From positions 1-16,676 of the forward strand of contig CAJNDS010001492.1 of assembly GCA_905221605.1 (NCBI GenBank): 16,676 nucleotides of DNA, given 5' to 3'. The translations under genes and the position numbers were made by a program. The DNA is from Symbiodinium natans. Lineage: Eukaryota > Sar > Dinophyceae > Suessiales > Symbiodiniaceae. The notes beneath the pieces were generated by a model that ran no database searches, had not been told where the DNA came from, and worked only from the letters and a program-made list of their open reading frames with translations. Below are positions 1 through 7,805 of the stretch, piece by piece (positions within the stretch are counted from its first letter, which is position 1; every line of letters begins with the position of its first letter).

Positions 1-340
1 AATCCCAAAAAGCCGAAAAGATCCCGAAACCCTCCACTGTGAGCCCAAAAGGTCTTACCCTTAAACCATAAACCCCAAATCCCAAAAAACCTCAAAAGGT
101 CTCTACCCTCAAGCCCCAAACCCTAAACCCTCCACTGTAAGCCCAAAAATGTCTTGCCCTGAAACCCTAAACCCCAGATGCCAAAAAAAACCAAAAGATC
201 TGTAGGCTGAAACCTCAAACCCCATATTTCCACTGGAAGCCCAAAAGGTTCCCAAAAAAGCCCAAAAGATCTGTACCTGCAAACCCTAAACCCTCCACTG
301 TGAGCCCCAAAAGATCTTGCCCCTAAACCAACCAAAAAAA
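1..340 (+). repeat. Degenerate telomere-like tandem repeat, ~95-bp unit
   Basis: The stretch is built from variants of CCCTAAACC, CCCAAAAG and ACCCCAAA. A longer unit is visible on top of the heptamers: the string CCTCCACTGTGAGCCCAAAA or a close variant starts near 31, 129, 225 and 292, so spacing is about 98, 97 and 67 bases. AAGATCTGTA recurs between copies (near 195 and 266). No convincing reading frame is present on either strand. It is an interstitial, strongly decayed array and not a functional chromosome end, because the heptamers are neither uniform nor in register. Confidence 0.8.
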
Positions 341-360
341 CAGAGGAAAACAGTAGACAG

Positions 361-510
361 CGTGGTCAAGCGTGCACAAAGCCCAGCACGACCCCCATGT
401 GTGCACAAAGCACAGCACGTAATTACCCCCCCAACCCCTCAGCATGGTCATGTGTGCACAAAGCACAGCACGTAATTACCCCCCCCCCCACCCCCCCCCA
501 CCCCCCCCAA
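361..510 (+). repeat. GTGCACAAAG short tandem repeat with poly-C tail
   Basis: The string GTGCACAAAGCACAGCACG occurs three times (starts near 372, 401 and 454; the first copy has one change). Copies two and three continue into GTAATTACCCCC. The last copy runs into three C tracts separated by single A residues. No gene is supported here. Confidence 0.8.
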
Positions 511-596
511 CCCGTCAAACGCAAAAAAACCAGAGAAAACGATAGAAAAAGTCAAAAAACAGCAGAAAACACCATGATCAGTTAAGAGCGTGTCAC

Positions 597-1136
<540 letters not shown>

Positions 1137-1317
1137 CCCAGAAGTAGCAGTAGCAGTAGTCGTAGTACTAGTCTCCCCCCCCCCCCAGTGCGACGGGAAA
1201 AAGTCAACTCTTTCGCATTGTTTTGGCCAAACGCGCGTTTTACGCTAGTTGTTGAGGGTCGTTTTTGGAAACTTGAGTAGGAACAACACAGTTTTCCGGT
1301 TTTTTTGTATGCAAAAG

Positions 1318-1680
1318 TGCTGTAAATACCAGCATTCGCGGTGGAATTTCGTTGTTTGTTCGTCATTTTGCCGTTTTTTTGAAATATCAACAAAAACATG
1401 CTTTAAATTGAGGGTTCCCATGTCAACCTTTTTTGCGATTCTCTGTAATTTGTTGGTTGTTTTGCCGAAAACGCTGTTGCTTGTTCCCCGTGCATCCATT
1501 GGGGGCATGGGGCGGGTCGGGTGGAGGGGTGAGGGGGAAATTAGTTCGACAGCGTGCATCCCTTAAAAATAAATACCAGCATTCGCGTTCCGGGACGATG
1601 TGTGGTGTTTCGACGCCAAAATGCAGCAAATACCAGCATCTTTCCTTTTCGAGAGATGTTCCCCGTGCATCCATGTCTTG
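1318..1680 (+). repeat. Small dispersed repeat: AAATACCAGCATTCGCG and TTCCCCGTGCATCCAT
   Basis: AAATACCAGCATTCGCG appears near 1324 and 1571, with a third copy (AAATACCAGCATCTTTCC) near 1629. TTCCCCGTGCATCCAT appears near 1484 and 1659. The modules lie in the same order, so the region looks like two or three decayed copies of one 100-170-bp element. Open frames here share a repeated peptide because of this and are not taken as genes. Confidence 0.65.
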
Positions 1681-1739
1681 TTTTCGGGGGGATTACAGTC
1701 CGAAAGCCGCTGATCCAGCTGAGGCTGCTCCGTTCAAAG

Positions 1740-1850
1740 GGATGCTTCGGACCCACATGGCCCAGATGCCCACTTCAACGTCGGCAAGGGCAACAACGTG
1801 GGTGACGGTTGGCCTCTCGAACCCTACAGCCATAACACCATATTTTCAGG
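1740..1850 (+). CDS. Candidate internal exon, unknown protein
   Basis: After an AG at 1738-1739 the frame reads G then GAT GCT TCG GAC CCA. It gives DASDPHGPDAHFNVGKGNNV followed by GDGWPLEPYSHNTIFSG before a TGA at 1861. The composition (Gly, Asp, Asn, Pro, aromatic residues, no telomere-derived peptide) is protein-like. In-frame TGA codons lie just upstream (1720) and downstream, so it can only be part of a spliced gene. The 3' boundary is uncertain: TCAG near 1846-1849 is followed by GAGC, not GT. A second frame over the same bases is open from before 1500 to 2131, but its peptide contains repeat-derived segments. No family is recognised. Confidence 0.35.
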
Positions 1851-1861
1851 AGCGTGCTCTT

Positions 1862-2959
1862 GACGACATGGTTCAAGGATCTAAGGGCTTTCTCCCACGA
1901 ACATCAGACATCAACCCTGCCTGCGGTTCGGCCAGCTCTGCGGGGGCGAAAACAAACCTAAACCTAAACATTGTCAGAGAAGGGATGCTGGACAGTGTGA
2001 GTGTGAGCGATGAAACCCTAAACCCTAAACCAGGCAGAACTTTTGGGGTTGATTGTGATGGACACTTGGTATCTTCGTGGAGTTCGTTGTTTTCTTTGCT
2101 GAGTTTGGAGGGGGGCATCTGCCACAAATGATGAGTACGACAAGATGGTTCGTTCCGTGCATGCTGGAGTGTGGGGTTTTCTGAATCCTGAGAGGCTGAA
2201 AGGATAGTTAATCGGTGTTGATGTAGTCCGCGCAGTGCGTCTTTACAGTCAGCTAGGCAGGTGGCCAAGAAACAAAAGCATCTAAACCCTAAGCCCTGAA
2301 CCCTTACAGTTTTGCAAGCTTCGAAGCCCTGGCGGGGGCTTCGGCCTCTGGTGAAAGCTACACAGCTTTGAAGCTGTTTTCCAGGCCTCCCGGCCTCCCC
2401 ATAGAAGCCCTAAAGAGCCTGTGCGGTAGCAGAGGTTTCCTATCTGCAAGCCAGCTCGATATGTCTTGGCTCGACGAACAACCCGAGACTTGTCACACAT
2501 GGTTGAGTCCGTTGCTCAAAAGGGTTTAGAAAGGTTTAGACTTTAGGGATGGGAAGCTAGAGGGTTGCTCTATGCCTATAATCCCTGTCCTGAAACTCGC
2601 ACGCGACACCTTGCGCCCGAAAGAGCACAGCCTGCGGGTACGAGCTTCGACCCTGAGCTACGTTTGTAGAACGCTTGCTGTTGAACAAGGGGCCTATACC
2701 CGAAACCCGAAACTGCAGCTGAGGAAGCTGCCCTTCTGGCGCCGAGATCCGGACGGCGGAGGAGTGTACTCGCGCCCACAATGCTCTGAAGAAGGCTCCG
2801 GGCCAATGAGAAGTCGGTTGGGGCACAAGCTTCTTAGCGTCAAGCACTGGCCTTTGAGTCCAGGATGTGGGGTTTGTGGAGTTCCGGAAGCTTCTTGAGT
2901 GAGGGAGAGAGAGAGGGAGTTTGAGGCTTCTGGATCTGTTGGCCTGGCATTGAACTCGG
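1862..2959. other. Exon-poor stretch with ambiguous open frames
   Basis: Telomere-like motifs occur at 2012-2030 and 2281-2305. At 2700-2900 all three plus frames and at least one minus frame are open and plausible: one plus frame reads AEIRTAEECTRAHNALKKAP, and a minus frame below 2806 resembles an organelle presequence. They are mutually exclusive and I cannot choose. The minus frame has no ATG (it begins within CTCATTGGCC), which weakens it. Nothing firm is called here. Confidence 0.4.
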
Positions 2960-2998
2960 GGGTGTGTGGCTGAACTACACACCCGGAGTCCCGGGTGT
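2960..2998 (+). promoter_or_regulatory. Two overlapping, mutually exclusive hairpins before a splice acceptor
   Basis: GGGTGTGT (2960-2967) pairs perfectly with ACACACCC (2977-2984), with a 9-base loop. ACACCCGG (2979-2986) pairs perfectly with CCGGGTGT (2991-2998), with a 4-base loop. They share 2979-2984, so only one can form at a time. The putative acceptor CATTTCGCAG ends at 3010, 12 bases downstream. A role in splicing is inference. Confidence 0.45.
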
Positions 2999-3010
2999 CT
3001 CATTTCGCAG

Positions 3011-3433
3011 CTTCCTCACTTGGCCCTTTGCATGAAAAGGGCTGCGTATGCCACTGATGATACATCATCATCCTGCATGGAATGCTGGATAGGCCCTGGG
3101 CAGCATGTTAGGCAGGTGGACAATAACTCGAGCTTTGTCCAGTGGACGAGTAAAGCAACGGGGCCCAAAACTCCTCCCAAGACGAAGAAGTCCCCGGAGA
3201 AACGGGACCACTGGCTCGTGTTGGGATTCTGCACCGAGCATATGCGAGTAAGATGGCCTGAACCTCAGTTACAGATGGTAGCTCCGCCGCAAGCATCACA
3301 AAGCGACATACTTGGTGGGCTTTCTGTGATTGGTGTATGTTGTACTTTGATCTTGGGGCTTGAGGATGTCGCCTGCAGTGGTGCTGTAGGAAAGTTTCAG
3401 CTGATTATTGGTGGTATCTGGTATGAGTGTTGA
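3011..3433 (+). CDS. Candidate terminal exon, unknown protein with one hydrophobic segment
   Basis: A pyrimidine-rich acceptor (CATTTCGCAG) ends at 3010. From there the frame is open for 140 codons to the TGA at 3431-3433, with no telomere-like sequence in it. The peptide starts LPHLALCMKRAAYATDD. Residues about 54-64 are lysine/proline-rich (ATGPKTPPKTK), followed by KSPEKRDHWLVLGFCTEHMR. A hydrophobic stretch near residues 99-113 (LGGLSVIGVCCTLIL) could be a membrane segment. At 3248 the sequence reads GTAAGA and at 3270-3274 TACAG. This 27-base piece is a multiple of three, so it may be exonic or a tiny intron. An ATG at 3032 could be an alternative start. The next candidate ATG lies 106 bases after the stop. 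No family is recognised. Confidence 0.45.
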   Translation, partial: LPHLALCMKRAAYATDDTSSSCMECWIGPGQHVRQVDNNSSFVQWTSKATGPKTPPKTKKSPEKRDHWLVLGFCTEHMRVRWPEPQLQMVAPPQASQSDILGGLSVIGVCCTLILGLEDVACSGAVGKFQLIIGGIWYEC

Positions 3434-3485
3434 CGCATTTTCCAAGTATCTGCCCTGCAGTGAGTCCGAGAGGTCAACTAGGAAA

Positions 3486-3510
3486 CACGCTCGAAGCCTA
3501 CCCGAGCGTG
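3486..3510 (+). promoter_or_regulatory. Perfect 8-bp stem-loop between two candidate genes
   Basis: CACGCTCG (3486-3493) and CGAGCGTG (3503-3510) pair perfectly around a 9-base loop. The hairpin lies 53 bases after the stop at 3433 and 28 bases before the ATG at 3539. It could be a 3'-end or 5'-leader structure, or chance. Confidence 0.4.
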
Positions 3511-3538
3511 AGCCCACGGCATTTGTCCCTCTTGAGAC

Positions 3539-3610
3539 ATGTCGGCCCCCAAAGCCCTGAAGGAGATCAAGAAGACCTACGGAGGCAGCAACATGTTTGG
3601 GGGCATCAAA
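3539..3610 (+). CDS. Candidate first exon (ATG), unknown protein
   Basis: ATG at 3539 sits in the context GAGACATGTCG and opens a lysine-rich, clearly protein-like N-terminus: MSAPKALKEIKKTYGGSNMF then GGIK. Third positions are mostly G/C. After codon 24 the frame meets GTTCAAAG (possible donor at 3611). Beyond it the translation becomes Ser/Pro/Gly-rich and runs into telomere-like DNA, so the coding part probably ends there or a few bases earlier. There is no signal peptide. It probably begins the gene whose later exons lie at 4014, 5341 and 5656, but the phase of the first junction fits only if the donor is an unusual GC (GGGG|GCATC). No family is recognised. Confidence 0.45.
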
Positions 3611-4013
3611 GTTCAAAGCGCATCCCCCCGAAATCCCGGCTCAGAGAGCCAGGGGGGGAGGGTAGTTTTTGTGATCCCCAAATCCCAAGAGCTTTTGGGA
3701 AGTTTAGACCCGAAACCCTAAACCCCAAACGTTCGCAGTTGTGGTTCGGGGCGTGGATTTCTGAGCACCTACTCCCTGTCAGCCCCCCATCTGACCCGAA
3801 AGCCACAAGCTTCAAGTCCCTATTTCGTTTCCAGGGTTTGGGGTTTTGGGTTTAGGGTCCTTCAACCCTCAATACCCACATACCCAAACGTCCCCAAACT
3901 TCCAAACCCTGAAGCCCCGTAATCTTGACACCCAACCCCCCCCCCCCCCCCCCCACAAAAAAAAAATGCAAAAAGAAGCGAAACCCCACATCCCTGAAGC
4001 CCCTGTACCACAG
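3611..4013 (+). repeat. Putative intron of degenerate telomere-like DNA with C/A homopolymers
   Basis: CCGAAACCCTAAACCCCAAAC occurs near 3710. GGGTTTGGGGTTTTGGGTTTAGGG (3835-3858) is directly followed by CAACCCTCAATACCC-type sequence, so the two orientations can fold back. A run of 19 C (3936-3954) is followed by about ten A. No coding potential is supported. Confidence 0.6.
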
Positions 4014-4187
4014 GCTGGCGCTCCAAGGGGCTGATCAGCGTCAACGATCCAGGCAACGAGATCCCGCGCTCGCGGCTGCAGAAGTCGGGTGGAACTTTGT
4101 GGGATGTTTTGGGGAGTGGGGCAGCAGGAAACAAGGCCCACAACCAGAATCCCCCGACGGGTTCGATGTGGGGCTCCTGCTGCCAGG
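4014..4187 (+). CDS. Candidate second exon of the 3539 gene, unknown protein
   Basis: After the acceptor TGTACCACAG (ends 4013) the frame GC TGG CGC TCC reads WRSKGLISVNDPGNEIPRSR, then LQKSGGTLWDVLGSGAAGNK, then AHNQNPPTGSMWGSCCQ. The frame meets TGA at 4190. A donor G|GTTGAAGG at 4188 leaves phase 1, which joins cleanly to the two-base start of the exon at 5341 and makes an Ala codon. The peptide is balanced, with Gly, Asn and Trp, and unlike translated repeat. A second frame over 3925-4269 is also open but begins in the homopolymer tract and is rich in Arg/Gln/Pro. I prefer the first. No family is recognised. Confidence 0.45.
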
Positions 4188-4425
4188 GTTGAAGGTTTTT
4201 GGGCTTCAGAGGTCGCTGGTGGCGTGCCCCAAAGTGCTGCGCGCCAAGCCATGCTTTAAAATAGTCTGACGTTTGGCGGCTCGGAAGCCCTGCGTCTTAC
4301 CTGAAAAGCCCCAAACTCCAACAATCCTTTCCCTCCCCCCCCCCGCCCTCTCCCCCCCCCCCTCCCCGCAGAAAGGCCCCCCAGCAAAAATCCGAAGGAA
4401 CTTAGAACCCAAATGCAACCCCATT
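4188..4425. other. No gene seen; C-rich intronic sequence
   Basis: The stretch contains telomere-like bits and a C-rich tract at 4326-4377 (several runs of seven to nine C). Open frames here are proline or glycine-rich and appear to come from that tract. Confidence 0.4.
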
Positions 4426-4504
4426 AGGGTGCTGATAAGGGGTTTTTTTCGAAGTGGGCTGTAAGTACAGTTATAACTGGTGAGCATCCTGCGAACCTCC
4501 AAGT
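4426..4504 (+). mobile_element. Decayed copy of fold-back MITE-like element (copy 1)
   Basis: It contains GGTGCTGATAAGGGG, then GGCTGTAAGTACAGTTATAA, and ends GAACCTCCAAGT. The same modules in the same order are found at 8333-8461 (on the complement) and 10515-10637. The left arm is barely recognisable here, so this is a partial or decayed member. Confidence 0.6.
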
Positions 4505-4599
4505 GAGGCCCTTCTGCAGCTCGGGAGGTGGCCCTGCGACTCGCCTCAAAGCGCCTTCTGGCGGTTGAGGGCGGTGTGGTCGTGCTGGCAAGAAGTAGT

Positions 4600-4735
4600 T
4601 CTTAGCATGAAGCAGTAGTGGTAGGGGATGGTAGGGGTAGCGGTTGTGGTAGTTGTGGTTGTTGTGGTTGTTGTGGTGGTAGTGGTGGTAGTGGTAGTGG
4701 TAGTGGTAGTGGTAGTGGTAGTGGTAGTGGTAGTG

Positions 4736-4796
<61 letters not shown>

Positions 4797-4830
4797 CAGT
4801 ATTTGTAGTAGTAGAAGAAGAAGAACGAGT
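4600..4830 (+). repeat. GTA/AGT triplet and GGTAGT hexamer microsatellite
   Basis: Imperfect GGTAGTGGTTGTTGTGGT sequence leads into (GGTAGT)n and then (AGT)n, ending in AGAAGAAGAA. It carries the same triplet as the array at 597-1136 but in the opposite orientation. Open frames through it give poly-Ser/Gly or poly-Val and are not genes. Confidence 0.9.
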
Positions 4831-5340
4831 AGCGTAAAAAGGAGTAGTGGCTTCGGATTTTTGGGGGTGGTCGTTCGCCCTTACACTCTCAGCCCCTAAA
4901 CCCTTCATTGCCGTTACCTGGCTTAGGTTGTGGGGACGGGGGGGAGAGTTGATCTCCTGCCTGGTGAGGGAGGTCACCGTCCTTAAGCTTCTAAGGGCGT
5001 TCAGGCGGTTGCGGTCGTGCTGTAAGTTTGCTTTGTCTTGTTTGCTGGCTTTGGCGTTTTGGGGGTTGGAGGGTTTGGAACCTAGAGCTTGCCACGGTTT
5101 AGGGAGGATAGGGTTCAGGGTTGTTTTTTAATAGGTTCAGGGTTGATCGGGTGTGTTTTTTGCAGGTTTAAAGTTCAGTCTGCCGCTGCTTCGGTTGTGG
5201 CACAGGGTTTTGCCCACCAGTGTATTAAAAAAAAAAAAAAAAAGAGGCTGCGCTCGTCCCGACATTTTCTGGGAGAGGGCCAGTCTACCGAATCTACAAA
5301 CACCCTTACCATACTTACCCTGTTTTTTGCAAGCCGTAAG
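4831..5340. other. No gene seen; telomere-like and A-tract sequence
   Basis: The stretch contains AGCCCCTAAACCCTTC near 4890, several GGGTTCAGGGTT elements at 5110-5150 and an A run near 5226-5242. GTAAGT-type strings at 5030 could be donors, but no adjoining frame is persuasive. Confidence 0.4.
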
Positions 5341-5435
5341 CCGGGAGCGCCGAGGACACGAGCCCCTACTGGAACATCAACACCGCCTCCGCGGGCACGG
5401 GCGCTGACTCCGGGAAGTACCGGCCCGTCTGCAAG
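5341..5435 (+). CDS. Candidate exon of the 3539 gene, unknown protein
   Basis: The acceptor ends TAAG at 5340 (a TAA in this frame immediately precedes). The exon reads CC, then 31 codons: GSAEDTSPYWNINTASAGTG followed by ADSGKYRPVCK. The donor AAG|GTGGGC lies at 5436. Third positions are almost all G or C, unlike the A-tract upstream, and the peptide (Asp-Thr-Ser-Pro-Tyr-Trp-Asn, Ala/Gly/Thr-rich middle) is convincing. The phase fits the exon ending at 4187. The frame ends in phase 0, which does not match the one-base start of the next candidate at 5656, so one exon may be missing or one boundary is wrong. No family is recognised. Confidence 0.5.
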
Positions 5436-5655
5436 GTGGGCAAGCGGGGGGGGGAGGGGGCATCTTAAGGTTCTTATTGTGGGGTTTGCTTGTCGGGCTC
5501 CAAGAATGGCTTGTAGGCTTTATAGGTTGACCTGAAGAAAGGGTTTATAGATGGTTGTAGGCTTTACGCACTATCAGGCCTGAAACCAACAAGTCCTCAA
5601 CCCCAAACCCTTCCCCCAGCCTTTGCAACCGATGTTCGTAGGGATTGGGCTTTAG

Positions 5656-5842
5656 AGTATTTGCATTGATGCATGATGTGGAGCACATGTGGCAGCTCTT
5701 CCGCCCATACTTGCTAGCTTTTCAGGTTTAGGGCCTTCTGCGAAAGGTGCCGGTCACAGGGCAGGAGGTCCCGGTGACCGATCCGCCAGTATTGGGGCCA
5801 GTTCGGGAAAAGGCAGTCATGCTCAACACGTGGCCAGGCTAA
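5656..5842 (+). CDS. Candidate exon(s), unknown protein, interrupted by an in-frame TAG
   Basis: After the acceptor GGCTTTAG (ends 5655), A then GTA TTT reads VFALMHDVEHMWQLFRPYLL then AFQ up to 5725. The same frame continues GTT TAG, then GLLRK, then VPVTGQEVPVTDPPVLGPVR and EKAVMLNTWPG to a TAA at 5840. Both halves look like real protein and are in the same frame. Either GTTTAG...CGAAAG (5726-5746, 21 bases) is a tiny intron, or the TAG marks a broken gene or a separate exon. If the right half ends at CCAG (5837) with a GC donor, its phase fits the exon at 5982. No family is recognised. Confidence 0.45.
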
Positions 5843-5981
5843 CATGTTTGTGTGGGCTACTCTGTAGGGTTTAGGGTAGGGGCTTCAAAAGGTTGCGCTG
5901 CAGACCAGAAAGGCTTTAAAGGTCTAACCCTTACCGCCCCCAAATCCTTAAAGCGCCAAGCTCTAACACCCTAAACCTAAG
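5843..5981 (+). other. Telomere-like putative intron
   Basis: TGTAGGGTTTAGGGTAGGGG near 5864 is followed, 80-110 bases on, by AACCCTTACC and ACACCCTAAACCTAAG. It ends with CCTAAG, a form also seen at 5340, where a CCCTAAA-type sequence appears to supply the acceptor AG. Confidence 0.4.
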
Positions 5982-6019
5982 TTCATGATGTGACGGCTTT
6001 TGGTCCAACACCCAAGCAG
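5982..6019 (+). CDS. Candidate short exon, unknown protein
   Basis: Between CCTAAG and the donor GTATCA the frame TT CAT GAT reads HDVTAFGPTPKQ. With the preceding exon ending CCA G, the junction codon would be GTT (Val). It ends in phase 0. It is too short for independent proof, and its support is the phase match on both sides. Confidence 0.3.
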
Positions 6020-6305
6020 GTATCAAACTGATTTTTAGCATCTTCAATCTCCTCCCCGCCCAAAATTCCCAAATGCGGTTTCGGGGATTGTGACCTAAGT
6101 CATGGCACCCTTTGCCCCCAAAAGAATCCCAGATTGCAAGGGCCAAAAAGCCTTGGGCTCCTATATCCCTTGGTCCCGAAATCGTCCGTTATCCTGTGGG
6201 TCGGGGAGGGAGGGTAAAAGATTTTCAGAAAATCTTCCTTATAAGCGCAATATAGGGATTATTGTCTTTAATCTTTTTGGAGTTCTTCAGCACATAGTTG
6301 TCTAG

Positions 6306-6560
6306 GGGGGCTCCAGTACGTCAAAGTCGGGGGGCTGCTTGCTGATTGAAGTGTTCAACGCGCAGACGTAGCGAAACACCGCATGCTTGTTTTCCAATTC
6401 CGTGATGTACATACGGCCGGGATCGGATCACTTGTCGTGCTCCCGCTTCCAGAAAGTCGCTTCAACTTTGAGATACGATTTCTTCGAAAGTAGACTCAAT
6501 TCCTATCTTTGGCCCTGCTACAGTCGTGGCCCTTGTATTTATAAAGTGCCCAAGCTCTGA
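6306..6560 (+). CDS. Candidate exon(s) with two overlapping open frames, unknown protein
   Basis: After the acceptor GTTGTCTAG (ends 6305) the phase-0 frame reads GGSSTSKSGGCLLIEVFNAQ T, then TAG at 6369. That same frame then stays open for 62 codons (RNTACLFSNSVMYIRPGSDH...) to a TGA at 6558. A second frame from 6366 to the TAG at 6491 reads VAKHRMLVFQFRDVHTAGIG then SLVVLPLPESRFNFEIRFLR K. It looks the more protein-like, with alternating hydrophobic residues typical of beta strands. The likely arrangement is a first exon ending near 6364, then a frame change through splicing into the second frame and a stop at 6493. The region is free of telomere-like DNA. No family is recognised. Confidence 0.4.
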
Positions 6561-6574
6561 ACCCCAAGACCTAG

Positions 6575-6880
6575 CGAACTCCTAAACTCTATGGAAAAGG
6601 GGCCACAATTCCAGGGAGACCGAACGGAGCCCTCGTGGGCTAGAATCCCTCAGAACTCCACGCTCTGAAGCAGAATGTAAGGCATCCGGTCGCTGAACCG
6701 GTCCAGGGGTTTGGTGTTGAACCCAAGAAAAACTCAAAGTCCCAAAAAGACCAAGGCTTGAATACACCTGCGAGCCCAGGACGGTGCAACCCGGCCGTTA
6801 GGTCTAGGGTTTTGGAGATTTCTGGACTTGGTGTTCAGCGTGTAGCGGCGCAGCGTTTGAGGGCTGCAGACTTTTGCAGG
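6575..6880 (+). CDS. Candidate exon(s), unknown protein, one in-frame TAG
   Basis: After CCTAG (ends 6574) one frame reads RTPKLYGKGATIPGRPNGAL VG, TAG at 6641, then 79 open codons to the TGA at 6881. Within them, NPSELHALKQN stops at a strong donor GTAAGG (6677). Near the end LGVQRVAAQRLRAADFC stops at CAG|GTGATA (6880). These may be two or three separate exons. A minus frame over 6657-6725 (FNTKPLDRFSDRMPYILLQS) competes. Strand and gene assignment are therefore uncertain. Confidence 0.25.
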
Positions 6881-6906
6881 TGATAGACCCTAAGCCCCCC
6901 ATGAGC

Positions 6907-7086
6907 CGACGCCGGAAAGAGAGGACATGTGCGGCGCGGCCCAGTCCCTAAAGAAGGAGATGCTAGGGTTTAAGGAGTTAAAAGGGTTCAAAGGGCTTAC
7001 TGTTCAGCCCATTTCCCCTCGCCCAAGGAATTTTGATCCAAGCTGGCAGCAAGCGCGCACCCTGAAGCTGGTGTCCTGGGCGAGCG
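6907..7086 (+). CDS. Candidate exon pair, unknown protein
   Basis: A frame entering after CCCTAAG (about 6895) reads HEPTPEREDMCGAAQSLKKE ML. The ATG at 6927 is a possible start. The frame passes through GFKELKGFKG, which is translated TTTAGGG-like sequence and so probably an intron. It then gives NFDPSWQQARTLKLVSWAS with a donor at GAGCG|GTGCGG (7087). The two flanking peptides are protein-like and the middle is not. No family is recognised. Confidence 0.3.
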
Positions 7087-7249
7087 GTGCGGGTTCCTTC
7101 CAGGGGGGTTTGGGACTCACGCGGCTCACGCCCCTAAACCCTAAGCTTGCCCTAAACATCCTAAACCCAAATGTGAATTTTGGCACTCTGCGCTGCAATC
7201 TGCGATGGGGCTTGTGGGGGCTCAGGTTAAAGGTTCTCTCCCTAAACCT

Positions 7250-7805
7250 TAACCCCATTCTATACCGGGATTCTTGTAAGGGACGCTACACGCTCGTTGA
7301 CAACTCAGGAGGGCCTCGAGACAGACATTCCCCAACATCCTAAGATATGCATGGACCACGAAACTGCATGTTTCGCAGCACAGGCCCCTGCATGCTCCGG
7401 CACTTCCATTTTGACACCTTTCAACTTCCGAAGATGCGGTCGTCGTTTGGGCCGGTTTGGGGGCTTCATAGCATTGAGGAACATTATCGAGTCTGCCCAA
7501 CACGAAATTCCTCGAAGCCCAAAGTCCTTGAAGACAGGAGGCAGAAAAGGTTTGTTTGGGGACTGGGTAGGTCACCTTTAACCTATGTAGAATCCTACTG
7601 TAAAAAATTGTTTAAAAATATAAAATATCCTTTTTGGGGATTCAGCCCCGAAGTTTCGTGTCGAAGCACCGACGGCACGACAAGCCCAGGCGCTTGTTTG
7701 CTGCGACATTCCATTCACCCGGGCCGCCGTCGTCAAAAACGGGGCGACTTGCAGCCCAGCAGGCCTGGGAGCTCACCGAATGACGGTTTGGGGTTTTTGG
7801 GATAG
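7250..7805. other. Region open in three overlapping frames; strand and frame undecided
   Basis: Plus frame A (7297-7581, open upstream to about 7263) includes TDIPQHPKICMDHETACFAA. Plus frame B (7347-7805) includes GPCMLRHFHFDTFQLPKMRS and runs 152 codons. A minus frame (7575-7249) is open for 108 codons. The stretch has almost no telomere-like motif, which is what exons in this window look like. TTGTAAGGGACG near 7274 could be a donor or, through its AG, an acceptor. At least one exon probably lies here, but I cannot pick the frame. Confidence 0.35.

Noticed and set aside
1-340. Functional chromosome end
   Set aside because: The heptamers are degenerate, out of register and embedded in a larger tandem unit, and similar DNA is spread over the entire window.
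2576-2806. Minus frame resembling a mitochondrial presequence (ARSLLQSIVGASTLLRRPDL)
   Set aside because: It has no ATG (it begins at a TTG), a stop lies shortly upstream, and several plus frames over the same bases are equally open. Possible but not supported.
4546-4977. Long minus-strand poly-Thr frame and plus poly-Ser/Val frames
   Set aside because: They arise from the AGT/GGTAGT repeat.
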